Source: Lophius americanus (taxonomy: Eukaryota > Chordata > Actinopteri > Lophiiformes > Lophiidae). From it: a stretch of DNA of 64,000 nt. Made by a program: the position numbers and the translations under genes. The stretch is taken from positions 718,501-782,500 of the forward strand of contig JBBDHG010000036.1 of NCBI GenBank assembly GCA_037951165.1, read 5' to 3'. Each line of letters begins with the position of its first letter. Position 1 is the stretch's first letter. Below the pieces are notes generated by a model, which had not been told where the DNA came from, did no database searches, and saw only the letters and a program-made list of their open reading frames with translations. Of the stretch, positions 32,041 through 44,424 are shown one piece after another.

Positions 32041-35040
32041 ACCTTCACTCTTTCATGGGGGCTGGTCTCCTCTGATCAGAGGGGGAGGAGCCTCTCCGCG
32101 TCAAGCTGTTTCCTCAATTTGGAGACATTTTCGGCTACCGGTTGCTAACTGCTACTAGCTACTTTAAAGACTTCTTTAATGTCGGTTGCGTCTCTGTTAC
32201 TACCTCTGCTGCTGTCTCAGAGGCGGAACATCTCAGACTGTACCTGCCGTATATATCGGTGGAATGAGATGTGTGTGTTATCTCTATGTCTCTGGAGGTT
32301 TTCCAGATGAATAAGTCCTGACTATTTAATTGAGCTGAGTGGTTATAACGCGTCTCCACGTCAAATACCACGCTATCAGAGACTTTACTGTACATACTGC
32401 CTCTGTGAGGCGCCGTGATTGACGGTTAATGGGCGGCGCCATGGATTATGCAGGTGTTATCCAGAGGCACGCCTTTGGCCTGGGGGTTTTAAAAGTTCCC
32501 ATCAATAGACCTATGATTAATCAAAGTGGCTCCCCTCCACAGACAAGCTGCCTCCTAGAGCTGGTTAGTAGCTGTAAATCTGGCCAGTTAACGGTGCCCT
32601 AACCGGGGACTGACAGCCAGGGCTTAGACCCAGTGTGAAGCAGGGGATGCAACTGTTGTCCTGTTCCAGAGCCTCTCAATGTGCTGAGTGAATGGAGAGT
32701 CCCAGCAGAGGGCTATTAATCATACTGACCTGGGTGTCGGCGGGAGGGGGTCCAGCTCAGGCACGGACCAAGCCGCGGTTTAGAAGGAAGGGAGGCTTGA
32801 GGGTACCGCTGAGGATCTGGATGTGCTGACAGGAACAGTGGACAAGATGTGAGCAAAACAAACTAGCCCCCAGGAGCCCCAATACAGGGGGGGGGAGGCG
32901 GAGCAGGCTGGGCCAGGTCGGCTGTGCTTCACACCAAAACCTCCAGCATAAGTTCTGGGAGATTTAACTTCAACTCCAACTTCTGCAACTGGGCTTCATC
33001 AGGAAATGATCCCTACGTTAATAGAGATGAACCCTCAGTCACTGTGTGAACAAAAGAAACGTACCTCAAGAAAACGCGACTGCCCACCCTCTCCTGATGG
33101 AACACGCTGACAAGCTCCTCCGAAATATGGTGTTTGCTGCTGAGCATCTTCTAATGTCTTAAACGCTGCATTGAAAAGGTTTCCCTCCATCAGTTTGAGC
33201 GGGAACATCTCACTGAAAACGCTCAAAGTTAAAAGATGTGAAACGTCCAGACGGAACCCTGGATGTGGATCTGATTGGATTGAATATTTGTACATGGGAT
33301 GCTTTTAGAGTCAAAAGCACGTATCCAGTATTCTTACCGTAGTGACAAGTGACTCAAATGGAGAACTCAGAGGATTCAGACGCGTGGTACTGGTTTAAAT
33401 TCTCCCCTTGAGGAATGTTTATGATGTCTGAGCGTCATTATTATTCTGAAGGAAGTTCTTTCTAGATGCTGCTGGAAGATTCCGGCTGAAGGAACTCTAA
33501 CAAAGTTGGAAAACCTTCTATCTTCTACAAAGCTGATGGGACGCATGTCTTTAGCCGCCATCTTTGAAATGATGGTTCCTGTTATTTCTGCAGAGCTTGC
33601 ATTGATTGATCGACCCGGTGGACCTTCTACTTCTGGGGGTTTCTGGGGCCAACATATTTGTTGATGTCTGCACCATGTTTGCCATGTTGGTGGAGCAGCC
33701 CACCTCTTCTACCGGTACTTTCTACTTCATGAATTACAGGACTGGATCAGTGAAGGTCCAGACCTTCTCAGCGCTGTCCGCTTTGACTGGATGGAGAGGA
33801 TTTAGTGTTTTTCTCTGAGCAGCCTGGACTGTTAGAATGTTCTGTTAAGCAGGTTCTTACGAGGTGGTAATTGGGGTTCTTCACCAACCCAAACCTCACC
33901 GCACGTTTGTTCACTTCTGAGCTAATGGGCTTTGTGCTCTGCACTGCTTCAGCATCTCCACCCTGGACCTGGAAGGTGAATAGAATTGGGGCGTGATGGT
34001 CGGGTTTGGGCCTTTTCAACACCTCTCAGTCCAGTGCCCACCCTTCAGCAGAGGTCCAGTCTAAAAACAGACTGCTGCTCTGCACGTGGTGACATGTTGA
34101 TTTGACTCGCAGCATTTTCCGGATCCACTCTACAAGCCGGTACCAACAATTTCTGCAGGTGTCAAGTTTCCTTTTTTCAACATGTTATTTACATGCGTGT
34201 CTCCCAAGTTTATCCTCCACGCCGGGTAAAGTTAGTGGGGTCCTGCATTCTGTTGACATGACCTGCAGTGTATGACTTGTATATTTCTGGTGCATTCCCG
34301 TCAGCAGTCTGTCATCTGAGGTCCACCTGAAACATAACTTCACCTAAAGCCCAGGGAGTCTTCTCGACCTTGGTCGTATCCCCACAGCGTCATTTTAAGT
34401 CCACTTCCCTCTGAAAATGTATGTCTGTCTGCTTCTAAACGCCCATAACATGTATGTTAGGGTGATTGTTTTCATTTCATGAACAAAAGAACGAGCTGTT
34501 TTGCTATTCCTTGAAAACAACCAGATGAAGACGCTGAAGATGAAGAGCTGTGGCTCGCCTCTGAGCATAAGTCACAGCTAGTTAACGCCATTGCCACCAT
34601 GATTTCAGCTATGGTGTCGTGCTGCTGGTTGTAAAACCTGTTTGTGGGAGCAGGGACCAAAATAGGGTGTTAAAGTCTAGGCACCTTGGAGAGAGGCCTG
34701 TAATCCATACTGACAGTTATATAGGGTGAGGTCTTGTAAACTGGCCTTCTTCATAAACACACCACCCCCTGAAAATCAACCAGGACTCCAGCCCCTTCTT
34801 AATAAATGTCCCGGGAAGAAAAAGTTGGTCGAATCAAACCTCACAGTCCACAAGCTGTGCTGTAGAGGGGCTTGGATGTGGTGGGGGGCCGGGGGGTTGT
34901 TGTGGTAGAAAATAAGGGCCCATATTAGTATTTCAGAGAGGCATCGTCTGCTTCTTGCTTGTGTGGTGTTCACATCCTTAAGCCTTCAGTGTCTCAGGGT
35001 GAATCCCACACTGCCTTGATGGACTGGGTTAATAAACCGC
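32041..35040. other. gbf1 large intron, 3 kb of mostly unique sequence
   Basis: No exon, tandem repeat or known transposon recognised. 32430-32760 is of even composition with words such as ctatgattaatcaaagtggc near 32510 and gctattaatcatactgacct near 32711, which suit homeodomain proteins; it may be another regulatory island. Single short poly-G runs occur near 32890. Confidence 0.35.
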
Positions 35041-35046
35041 TCAGCA

Positions 35047-35345
35047 GACACACACACACACACGCATACACACACACACACACACATACACACACACATA
35101 TACAGACACACATTCACAGATCAAATACACACACATACATACACATACATACACATACACACACATACATACACATACATACACATACACACACATACAC
35201 ACACATACACACACATACACACATATACACACACACACACACATACATATACATACACACATATACAGACACATTCACAGATCAAATACACACACATACA
35301 TACACATACACACACATACATACACACATACACACACATATACAG

Positions 35346-35376
<31 letters not shown>

Positions 35377-36262
35377 TACACACACACATATACAGACACA
35401 CATTCACAGATCAAATACACACACATACATACACATACATACACATACACACACATACATACACACACACATACACACACATATACAGACACACACAGTC
35501 ACACACAGTCACACAGACACAGTCACACATACACACATACATATACACACACATACACATATATACATACATACACACACATACACATATACAGACACAC
35601 ACACATACACACACATACACACACATATACAGACACAGACAGTCACACATACACATATATACATACACACATACACACACACATACACATATACAGACAT
35701 ACACACATACACACACACATACATATACACACACACATATACAGACACACACATTCACAGATCAAATACACACACACAGTCACACATACTTATACACACA
35801 CACAGTCACACAGACATACACACATACACACACACACATACACACATACACATATACAGACATACACACATACACACAGAACTACATATACACACACACA
35901 TATACAGACACACACACATACACACACACGCATACACATATACAGACATACACACATACACACACACATACATATACACACACACATATACACACATACA
36001 CACATATACAGACACACACATTCACAGATAAAATACACACACATACAGTCACACATACTTATACACACACACAGTCACACAGACACACACACATACACAC
36101 ATACACATATACAGACATACACACATACACACACACATACATATACACACACACATATACACACATACACACATATACAGACACACACATTCACAGATAA
36201 AATACACACACATACAGTCACATATACTTATACACACACACACACACACACACACACAGCTG
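35047..36262. repeat. 1.2-kb composite CA-repeat with a recurring ATTCACAGATCAAATAC element
   Basis: (CA)n and (CATA)n are interrupted at 35111, 35272, 35401, 35752, 36019 and 36188 by cattcacagatcaaatacac (or gataaa). The last two interruptions are 169 bp apart inside a near-identical duplicated block that also holds cagtcacacatacttataca. The array has grown by duplication of larger blocks. Thr-His, Tyr and Cys-Val frames are artefacts. Confidence 0.94.
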
Positions 36263-37470
36263 CTTGTTATTTCATGCTCCATGAGGGTGCTGTGACCACG
36301 GACGGTGTAATACAAATATCCAATTAGCTAAGCATTGCAGTGCGCGTCGGTCTCAGGCTGAGGTTCTCACAGATACGTACGCGTCGTTTGCTGAACACCA
36401 GATACCAGTTATTTTGTAGCAGGTTCATTTATCGATGATTTTGCTGTTAGTTTAGATACAGATCCACCCTCAGAGCGGACTGTGTTCAGTTTTAGGGTGT
36501 TAGGTTCAACTGAACTGGAGTCACTCTTCTCGATAAATCCTGGCGCCATCGTGTATGTGATGACGCACCTACTTCCTGTTGACTTTTCCAGTTTCAATCA
36601 CTGATCAAAACTGTAATACAATACAGTACCGACACAAATTCCATCGTCAAAGGTAGACTTTTGGGTCGGAAAGTGTCGATGCTATGCTAGCCAATGGCAT
36701 CTCCGCTAAAGAGTGATGGTTCAGTTCCTGTCTGGACCGAAACAGATTCCCAGATAGTGACACCGTACAAAGAAATTAAACTCGCTGTGAGAAACATGAA
36801 CGTTGGCGTCAAAATGCGGAACCCAACTTGTTTCTAAACCAGATGGATGGAAACAGGTGATCTGCTGTCGCAACGCCTAAAGGGAAGAAGAGGGGAAGAG
36901 GACGAAGAAGCGTTTACGGTGAATCCGTAGCATAATCTCCAGTGTGGAAAATAAGGTTTTTGTATTCGTATCTTATTAGGTGTAATTCCCCCACTTCAGA
37001 CAACAAGGTATGTTTGTTTGTTTGTTGAAGTTTCCTTCAGATGCCCGTTGGTGGAAGCTGCCATCGTCCTTGAGGAAGAACGAGGCATCGCGAGTCGGCG
37101 CATTCCACAAAAATCCACATATCGATGTAGTCGATATAACGGATGAGATGACGGCGTTGTTGTAGTTCTATAGTTCGCTCTGGTGCGTTTGAAGACGTGT
37201 AAACGCCGCCACCAGAGCCCTGGTGCTTACCAACGAGGTGGACCCCCTGAACTTCCCAGAGAGATAACCAGGATGTGATGTCAGCAGATGTAAGCTTTGA
37301 TATCTTAGTTTGGACAGCTCAGCTTCTTTTCAAGGAAAGTTCCGTGGCATTATATAGGGCCCGAAAAGTTGTCCAGTCAGGCTCTGACCTCGTCATCATC
37401 ACTAGAAATGTACTTCTGCTAAATCTCGGAGACCTCAGACATTTTGTCCCGATCAAATGAACTTTGGAGT
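36263..37470. other. gbf1 large intron, unique sequence
   Basis: No exon, transposon or tandem repeat recognised beyond a short (GTTT)n at 37012-37024. Confidence 0.35.
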
Positions 37471-38345
37471 TTGTTAATGAGAAAATAAATAAAGAAGAAG
37501 GTTCATTTAGCCAATGTGGAAGGGCTGACGCTCTTTTTCATTTGGCTGAAGAGACTCTGGACACCCTCCATACTGTCGCCGCGTCGCCCCCCCCATTTGA
37601 GCTGGAACAGGACACTGGCACAAGGCCTTCGCCTCTGAGTGGACACCCACATTTAAAAACAGCCCTCCTATTTCTGGGCTGCAGCTGAGGCCATGAAACA
37701 GTGTGTGCTGTAAAGGTGACATAGGTCAAAAATTTATTGTCAAGGGATGTTGGGAGGGTGAGTGGCGGGTAGAGGAGGGCAGGCGTGCCGGTGGGCATGT
37801 ACAAAGGGCTGGGGGGATTAAACAACTGGCTACATTTCGCAGCACAAATATTGAATCAGAAAGAGGCGACACATGCAGCAGGAGTGCTTTAAACCCGTTG
37901 ACGCACCCCTTCTTAAATAGTGTGGGATCAGCGCCGCCGATAACAAATTTGAACAAAAGCCGCCCCGCTGACAGGGGAGGGAGCCCAGCGGGCCGGAGCG
38001 GCCCACTGCAGCTGACGACGAGACATGCTAACAACCTGGGACGACTAGAAGGTGTTGATTGCCCTGAAAGCAAAATAGACCTGGCGATATGTACGACCAT
38101 GTTCGCTCCCTGCTCTCTGGCCCACAGCTTTCTTTCAGCTCAGGACTCCAGAGATGTAACAGAAATATAAATCACTTTGCTTTTAAGCACCGGATCAGTT
38201 TATTCCTGCCCACAGAAAGATTTTATCAGGCTAAGCTCCAGGGGTTCTGTAATGTGGATAGACTTACCGCTCAGCTGCGGAGGAGGGACCCCCGTGGGAA
38301 TCTTTGCCCACGGGGGTCTACACAAGAGGTCTGACTGATGGAACT
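37471..38345. promoter_or_regulatory. Candidate regulatory island in the gbf1 intron
   Basis: Unique sequence of even base composition without transposon similarity. It contains ggtcaaaaatttattgtcaa near 37725, gataacaaatttgaacaaaa near 37940 and gcttttaagcaccggatcag near 38177. Near 38288-38318 an inverted repeat, CCCCCGTGGG with CCCACGGGGG, would form a short strong hairpin. The open frames have no known relatives. Conservation has not been tested. Confidence 0.28.
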
Positions 38346-38894
38346 TTATATCCAGAGACTAGGACATTGATTGACAGTCCTTCCCTCTTCCTCTTTTAGA
38401 TAGATAGAATCTTTATGTAGACATACTATATAATACTTTCAGTACCTTTATGAATGTTATGGCTCAATATTTGCAAAGTCTTCACAGCAGAACCTGACTC
38501 CTGATCAGGTCTACATAAAGACTGCTTTCAAAGTAGAACAAATCCAAAACGGTCTACTTGCCAGCCATGTGGACCCCAAAGTGCTGAATGGCCCAAAGTG
38601 TCATGTGTGCAGTAATCGGGTCCCCAGCATTTACTAACTGCAGGATGCTAACTCGCATATATTTGGAAATTAGCATAGTTAGCATTAACTAACATCATTT
38701 CCCATGTTTCTCATGTCATTTCTTTAGAAGCTCTTCAGCCGGTTTGGCATTATTTGTTTGGCGTTGGGGCGATAAGGAAGATGCTGAATTAGGGTTGATT
38801 ACAGACGGAGTGGCTGATTAGACCGGAAGTTTCCTTAGTTCATCTCCCAGCGGGCCGACTCTGGAAGTTTGACCCTAGGTTATCCAGATTCTGA
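38346..38894. other. gbf1 large intron with one inverted repeat
   Basis: TTTATGTAGAC at 38412-38422 and GTCTACATAAA at 38509-38519 are exact inverted copies 86 bases apart, which may be ends of a tiny foldback element. Otherwise nothing is recognised. Confidence 0.4.
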
Positions 38895-39190
38895 ATACAC
38901 TAGAGACATGAAGAAAAGCACGACTGACTTTAGTGAAGAACATTTGCATATTTAAGCCACTATGAGGAGTTTTATCTCCAATTGATTTTTGGGTCTAGAA
39001 TTTCTCAACCGTTCGTCTGATTTAGTCGAGGTTAGATGGATATAAATCCACTCAAAGACATAAATCTTGTTTATATAATATTGAAGTCTAACAGTTCATA
39101 TTTTACTCTCTAGGGGGAGCTTTTCTAATAATAATAGTTTTTCGGAATTAACTTCCTAACTGTTGGTTTGATTTTTGTCAATGTTTTATT
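38895..39190 (+). repeat. Unclassified interspersed repeat, copy 2
   Basis: Shares acatttgcatatttaagcca, gaggagttttatctcc, tttctcaaccgttcgtctga and tttagtc with the other copies, then a second partial set near 39110-39175 (tctagggggagcttttct, aacttcctaactgttggt). So this may be one diverged copy plus part of another in tandem. Confidence 0.55.
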
Positions 39191-39305
39191 CTGTTTCTTG
39201 TTTTGTCAGAATGACCTAAATTCATTATTTTCATCATGAACCCTGGTTTTTTAACTGTAATGACCTTTTCAGTTATAACATAACATTGATTTGACATTAA
39301 ACCCT

Positions 39306-39306
39306 G

Positions 39307-39375
<69 letters not shown>
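39306..39375. repeat. (CA)n microsatellite
   Basis: About 35 CA dinucleotides with one CG change near 39341, preceded by GCGCGCG. Confidence 0.93.
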
Positions 39376-39376
<1 letters not shown>

Positions 39377-40905
39377 ATGACATTGACAAACACATGAACC
39401 TCACAAATGAAAGATGCATAAAAATAGCAATAATCATTACAGAGATCATAATAACACTAAATTGGGATAAATAATTATCTGATAATATTGAGAAAGTAAA
39501 ATAAATACACATAAACTAAGTTTTATTGGAACATTTTTCTCTAGAGTGAAAATCTTCTCTTTCTTCATTTACTGAACCTCTGGGAAGAATCTCCATCTTC
39601 ACCAGACGCATTAATACGACTGAAGAGATCTACCCCTAATCTAACCAGCAGCCATCCAAGACATGCAGTTATGTTTACGCTGGTTTTAAGCTGCAAAGAT
39701 TCCTGCTAAACCAGCAGGAGCTCCGAGGGTCTGGTGGCGCGTGGTCACGGATGTCATCTGAGGGGTCAGACGTGGAGGTCAAGGGGGACGGAACTTGGGA
39801 TCCAGTGGACATTAGTTATACCGTTGATGTAAAAGTATAGGTCGAAGTAATCCAGGGCTCAGAGCAGATTCCCCTCCACTCAACACTGCTGATGTATTGG
39901 TCTGGCTCTGAGGAAACAGGGTCCACATGTGGACCACCTTGTTTTACCAGTTCAGTCAGTAAAATGTCTACATGACCTCATGTGTCAGGACATGTACTAC
40001 CGGCGTTGTCTTTGCATTTCCAGTTGGAGACACCAGTGTCTTACAGACATGGGGACTTTAAAAGACACATTACGGATCTTCAGCCGTTTGCAGAAATCTA
40101 CCAATGCCAAAAATAGTCCAGATTCTACAGTAGACTGAAGGGATCGTTCGATGTTGACTCAGAATTTAAACTCCATTTTGATGTAACTCTCTATAAAAAC
40201 TGCTGCTTTTTATACTAATATGATAAAAGTCTTGAATCTGGAAGTGTGAATACTAAAGGAATTTCTTTTATCTTGGAAACATGTTTGAACTGGGAGCTCA
40301 AACCTCCGCCAAGACACGACGGGAACGTTTGGAAAACTTCCTGCTGATTCCTCCATTAATGTCCGAGTCACCGTCAGCCTCTAACTCTACCGTCGCTCCC
40401 ACAAACTCTCTCAGATTCTCTGTCGCCGCTCTTCTCCTGCCCCATCCACTTCAGCGTCACTGTTCAGCCCGCTGAACCAAAATACAGGACTATCTAATTT
40501 TGTGGAATCCGATTTAAAATGTTGTACGTGTTCAACAACTTTTACGTTTCAGACTGGAGGGTATTTAAAGGAAGGTCAGGGATGGCGGAGAAGGAGATGA
40601 TACCAAAGAAGTAACGCATTAGGAAGTCAAACCACGACGTCAGAAGTCCCTTTAAAACCATGTGGTAGCTGGGCCACCATCTTGTCTGTCGTTAGAAAGG
40701 ACCTGGCATCACATCGGTCAGACGGGACCTGGAGGAGTGAGGAAGAGTCGGCTAGTAGGTAGAGAACGACCGAGTCACCGTGTGAAGGTGGGGTCACATC
40801 CCTCCCCCAGGACAAAAACACATCCATTGTCTAATGGTTGTTCTCCAAACGATTGTAGGATTGGGCTTTTAGTGATCTGATCCCCGTCAACCCAAACTGT
40901 TCTCT
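39376..40905. other. gbf1 large intron, unique sequence
   Basis: No gene or known mobile element recognised over 1.5 kb. Confidence 0.35.
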
Positions 40906-40907
40906 CT

Positions 40908-41668
40908 TTTTCCTTTCTTTTTTTTCTTGTCTGTTTTTTCATTCTTTCCTTTTTTTATTGTTTCTTTCTTTTTTCTTTCATTCTTTTTTTTATTGTTTTC
41001 TTTCTTTCTTTTTTAATTCTTTTCTTTTTTCTCTTCTTTTTTAAAATTGTTTTCTTTCTTTTTTAATTATTTTCTTTTTTTTCTTTTTTCTTTTTTTATT
41101 GTTTTCTTTCTTTTTTCTTTTTTCTTTCTTTCTTTCTTTCTTTTTTCATTATTTTCTTTTTTTTTGTTTCTTTTTTCATTCTTTTCTTTTTTTAAATTCT
41201 TTTCTTTTTTTAAATTCTTTTCTTTTTTCTCTTCTTTTTTTAAATTGTTTTCTTTCTTTTTTAATTCTTTTCTTTTTTCTTTTTTTATTGTTTTCTTTCT
41301 TTTTTCTTTTTTCTTTCTTTCTTTTTTCATTATTTTCTTTTTGTTTGTTTCTTTTTTCATTCTTTTCTTTTTTTTCATTCTTTTCTTTCTTTCTTTTTTA
41401 ATTCTTTTCTTTTTTCTCTTTTTTCTTTTTTTTAGTTGTTTTCTTTCTTTTTTCTTTTCTTTCTTTTTTCATTCTTTTCTTTTTGTTTCTTTTTTCATTT
41501 TCTTTTTTTCTTTTTTCATTCTTTTCTTTTTTCTTTCTTTCTTTCTTTCTTTTCTTTCCTTTTTCTTTTCTTTTTCTTTTCTTTCTTTCTTTCTTTTTTC
41601 ATTCTTTTCTATTTTTATTGTTTCCTTTTCCTTTTTTTTCATTCATTCATTTATTCATTCATTCATTC

Positions 41669-41745
<77 letters not shown>
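40908..41745 (+). repeat. T-rich (CTTTT/TTTC)n tract ending in (ATTC)n and (CT)n
   Basis: About 730 bases are pyrimidine-rich with units such as TTTTCTTTC, TTTTTTCATTC and TTTTTTAATTC, followed by (ATTC)n at 41638-41670 and pure (CT)n at 41672-41743. Blocks such as ttttcattcttttctttttt recur. Phe-Ser-Leu and Lys-Glu-Arg frames are artefacts. Confidence 0.93.
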
Positions 41746-41748
<3 letters not shown>

Positions 41749-42289
41749 TTTGGGGGGTTGTGGTGGCAGCAGATGTTCCAGATGTTCCTCTCAACAACAA
41801 TTCTCATACAAATTTTATGCACGACAAAAACTGCTTAAAATTCTCCCAATAAATTTGACAAATAAAACAAACCTCTTACTTTCTTGGATCACATTATCGT
41901 GTGACATTTGTCCAAACTAGTATTTAGTCTGTTTAATCTTCTGATCAGGTCTTTGTGTCCTCAGTAAATAACAGAACAGGCAGGGACATGATGGAACTCA
42001 TCTCCTTCTTCAGCCATGGAAACAGAAGCTTCATGTTCTTCAGCTTCGGGATCATCACAACCATCTTTATGCTCTACAATTATTAATGGATTATGATAGA
42101 TGTTTGGGTTCTCTCAGCTGGTCTCAACATAGTCACACACCTGAAAAGAACCTTCCCACCTTAGGGTGAACTGGTCATCGGAGTAACTCCATGTCCATCA
42201 AACACGCTATGAATTCATGGTGGAAGCTTTCAACATAGATAAGATATGCCACAGTCATCCAGAATACTCCCGACTGTACAAACCCATGT
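41746..42289. other. gbf1 large intron, unique sequence
   Basis: Nothing recognised apart from unique DNA leading into a LINE fragment. Confidence 0.3.
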
Positions 42290-42425
42290 AGAGCAGATGT
42301 ATGGTCCCTCCAGAGAGTTCTGGGTCCACACCGGGCCTCCTCCCAGTCGGACGTGCCTGGGAAAACTCCAAAGGGAGGCCGATGAACAGGAAGTTCCGAC
42401 ACCTCGCCTGAAGTAGGGAGACAGG
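42290..42425 (-). mobile_element. LINE 3' coding-end fragment
   Basis: On the minus strand it reads ggcacgtccgactgggagga, then ggcccggtgtggacccagaa and ctctctggagggaccatac, the same LINE end as at 21048-21125 and 48865-49040. It carries frameshifts relative to the usual peptide. Confidence 0.65.
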
Positions 42426-44030
42426 GACACCCTTCTGGAGCCAGAACCGGGTGGGGCGCTCGTCTGGGAGCGTTTGGTTGCCACTTGGCTCAGCTGGGCT
42501 CAGCCGAAAGAGGCTTCATGGAGCCTTCAGGGACGGGTTTTGGGATCCGGTTCAAAGCATTACGGGTAGACGGCAACGTGACCTGGGCGTATCAACTCCT
42601 CGCATCGCCAAATGGTTAGAAATGTTTCAAAACCAACAACATCCTCATCGGAATCTGTTGGGTTTGTGTTAATGCTCGTTTGCGCATCAGCAAATATTAA
42701 CATCCTGACGCATTCAACCAACAACTGGCCCGTCCTTGTACCAGGCTCGGCTGACGGAAAACGTTCTGGAAGTGACCTTTTCTCCGTCTTACAGTTTTGT
42801 GTCATACCAACAGCGAGTGCCAACAGGATGCCCCATTATTCATGCCGACACATCGTCTCCTATCTGAAAGGGTTCCGGTACTCTTTACTGAGAAGAAATG
42901 TTCTGCTTCTGCTGGCCCGTTCTGAAACGCTCAGTCACGCAAATGGAGCTGTAATTCTAACATGTGTTTGGTCTAAGTGATCCTCCAGCCCTCTGCTGCC
43001 GTGGAGCCGCACAGACGGGATTTGTCACTTAGACCCACAGACAATTCCGCCCATGCCATTTTCTTTAAAGGTGACAAAAGGGGTAACCAATTGTTTTTCT
43101 GTTTATCAGAGGTGACATGACCAGTGGCGCAAGGGGGCGAGGAGGCCCTGTGTTGCCATAGCTAAATATACATCCCTGACAGGTCCATAATAGGTTCCAG
43201 GAAGTTCAGTTGAAAATAAAAACAAAGCAACATTTCTAGCTGATTGGCTTTGAAAGGCCGTTTTTCCTTGCTGAATGGGAAAAATGTGGACTTCAGCATT
43301 CCATGGCCGTGATGCCAGTCGGATTGGATAGGCGCAGCCTTGCGTGTGCAGAACCAGCTCGGTGTGAGGGAGACACATTGCACTGCAGAAACCGACTTTA
43401 TGGGAAAGAGTCCGTCTGCATGCTGGAAAGAGTTGACGCCACAAACAGAATATTATTTTGAGGTGTGCACGAGTGACAGTCTCGTCTCATACGTGATTCT
43501 GTCATTGTTGGCATTAACCTGCTTTTATCTCCATACCGGGGAGCTTTCAGACCCTTACTGGCCCTTTTCACTGTTCAGAGGAGTGTGAGGGCCGACCTTC
43601 GCTGGTTTGGCAGCGATCCTGCCGGAGCTAAAGTAACTGGAAAACATTTAACCCTGCTTTTCTCATCCAACGTGTTTGTGGGGTTTTCTCTACTTTAATA
43701 ATCTGACCCGGACATACAGTAACGGTGGTTCTGAAATGTTTAACCACCCACTAGATGCTCATTCACCACGTGTCCACGGCAGATTCAACATGCAAAACTT
43801 TACCAGTGCAGTTATCAGCACAAAACAAACAAAGTACTAGAACAAACTCAAAGAGTTCAAAACCTCTAAGGCACCAGGTAATAAAACAGTATGAGGTCGC
43901 CGCCACACGAATATTTAATCATGTCTAGGATATCTTAAAACCTACCGCTAGATAAAAGGTCATGAAAACCCTCCGTCAGACAAATACACCAACACCTCCT
44001 TTTGTGGAGGTAACAAGTACAGAAGGAGAG
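42426..44030. other. gbf1 large intron, unique sequence with a possible regulatory island (42600-43640)
   Basis: Even-composition single-copy DNA. Words such as gcagttttgtgtcat-type and ggtgacaaaaggggtaacca near 43071 occur. Open frames of up to 122 residues have no recognisable family or splice support. Confidence 0.3.
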
Positions 44031-44031
44031 A

Positions 44032-44424
44032 GTTATATTCCAGTTATATTCCAGTGATATTCCAGTTATATTCCAGTGATATTCCATTTATATTGCAGTT
44101 ATGTTCCAGTTATGTTCCAGTTATGTTCCAGTTATATTCCAGTGATGTTCCAGTGATGTTCCAGTGATGTTCCAGTGATGTTCCAGTGATGTTCCAGTTA
44201 TATTCCAGTGATGTTCCAGTTATATTCCAGTTATGTTCCAGTTATGTTCCAGTTATGTTCCAGTTATTTTCTAGTTATGTTCCAGTTATGTTCCAGTTAT
44301 ATTCCAGTTATATTCCAGTTATGTTCCAGTGATGTTCCAGTGATGTTCCAGTGATGTTCCAGTTATATTCCAGTTATATTCCAGTGATGTTCCAGTGATG
44401 TTCCAGTTATGTTCCAGTGCACAG
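44032..44424. repeat. 11-bp minisatellite, unit TTCCAGTTATG
   Basis: About 35 copies with variants at three sites (TTATA, TGATG, TGATA), arranged in runs, for example six TGATG units together near 44140-44190. Confidence 0.93.

Noticed and set aside
34959..36200. 413-residue Thr-His-Tyr frame
   Set aside because: Produced by the CA composite repeat; the upstream part is ordinary intron.
41047..41838. 263-residue Phe-Ser-Leu frame resembling a membrane protein
   Set aside because: Hydrophobicity is an artefact of the T-rich microsatellite.
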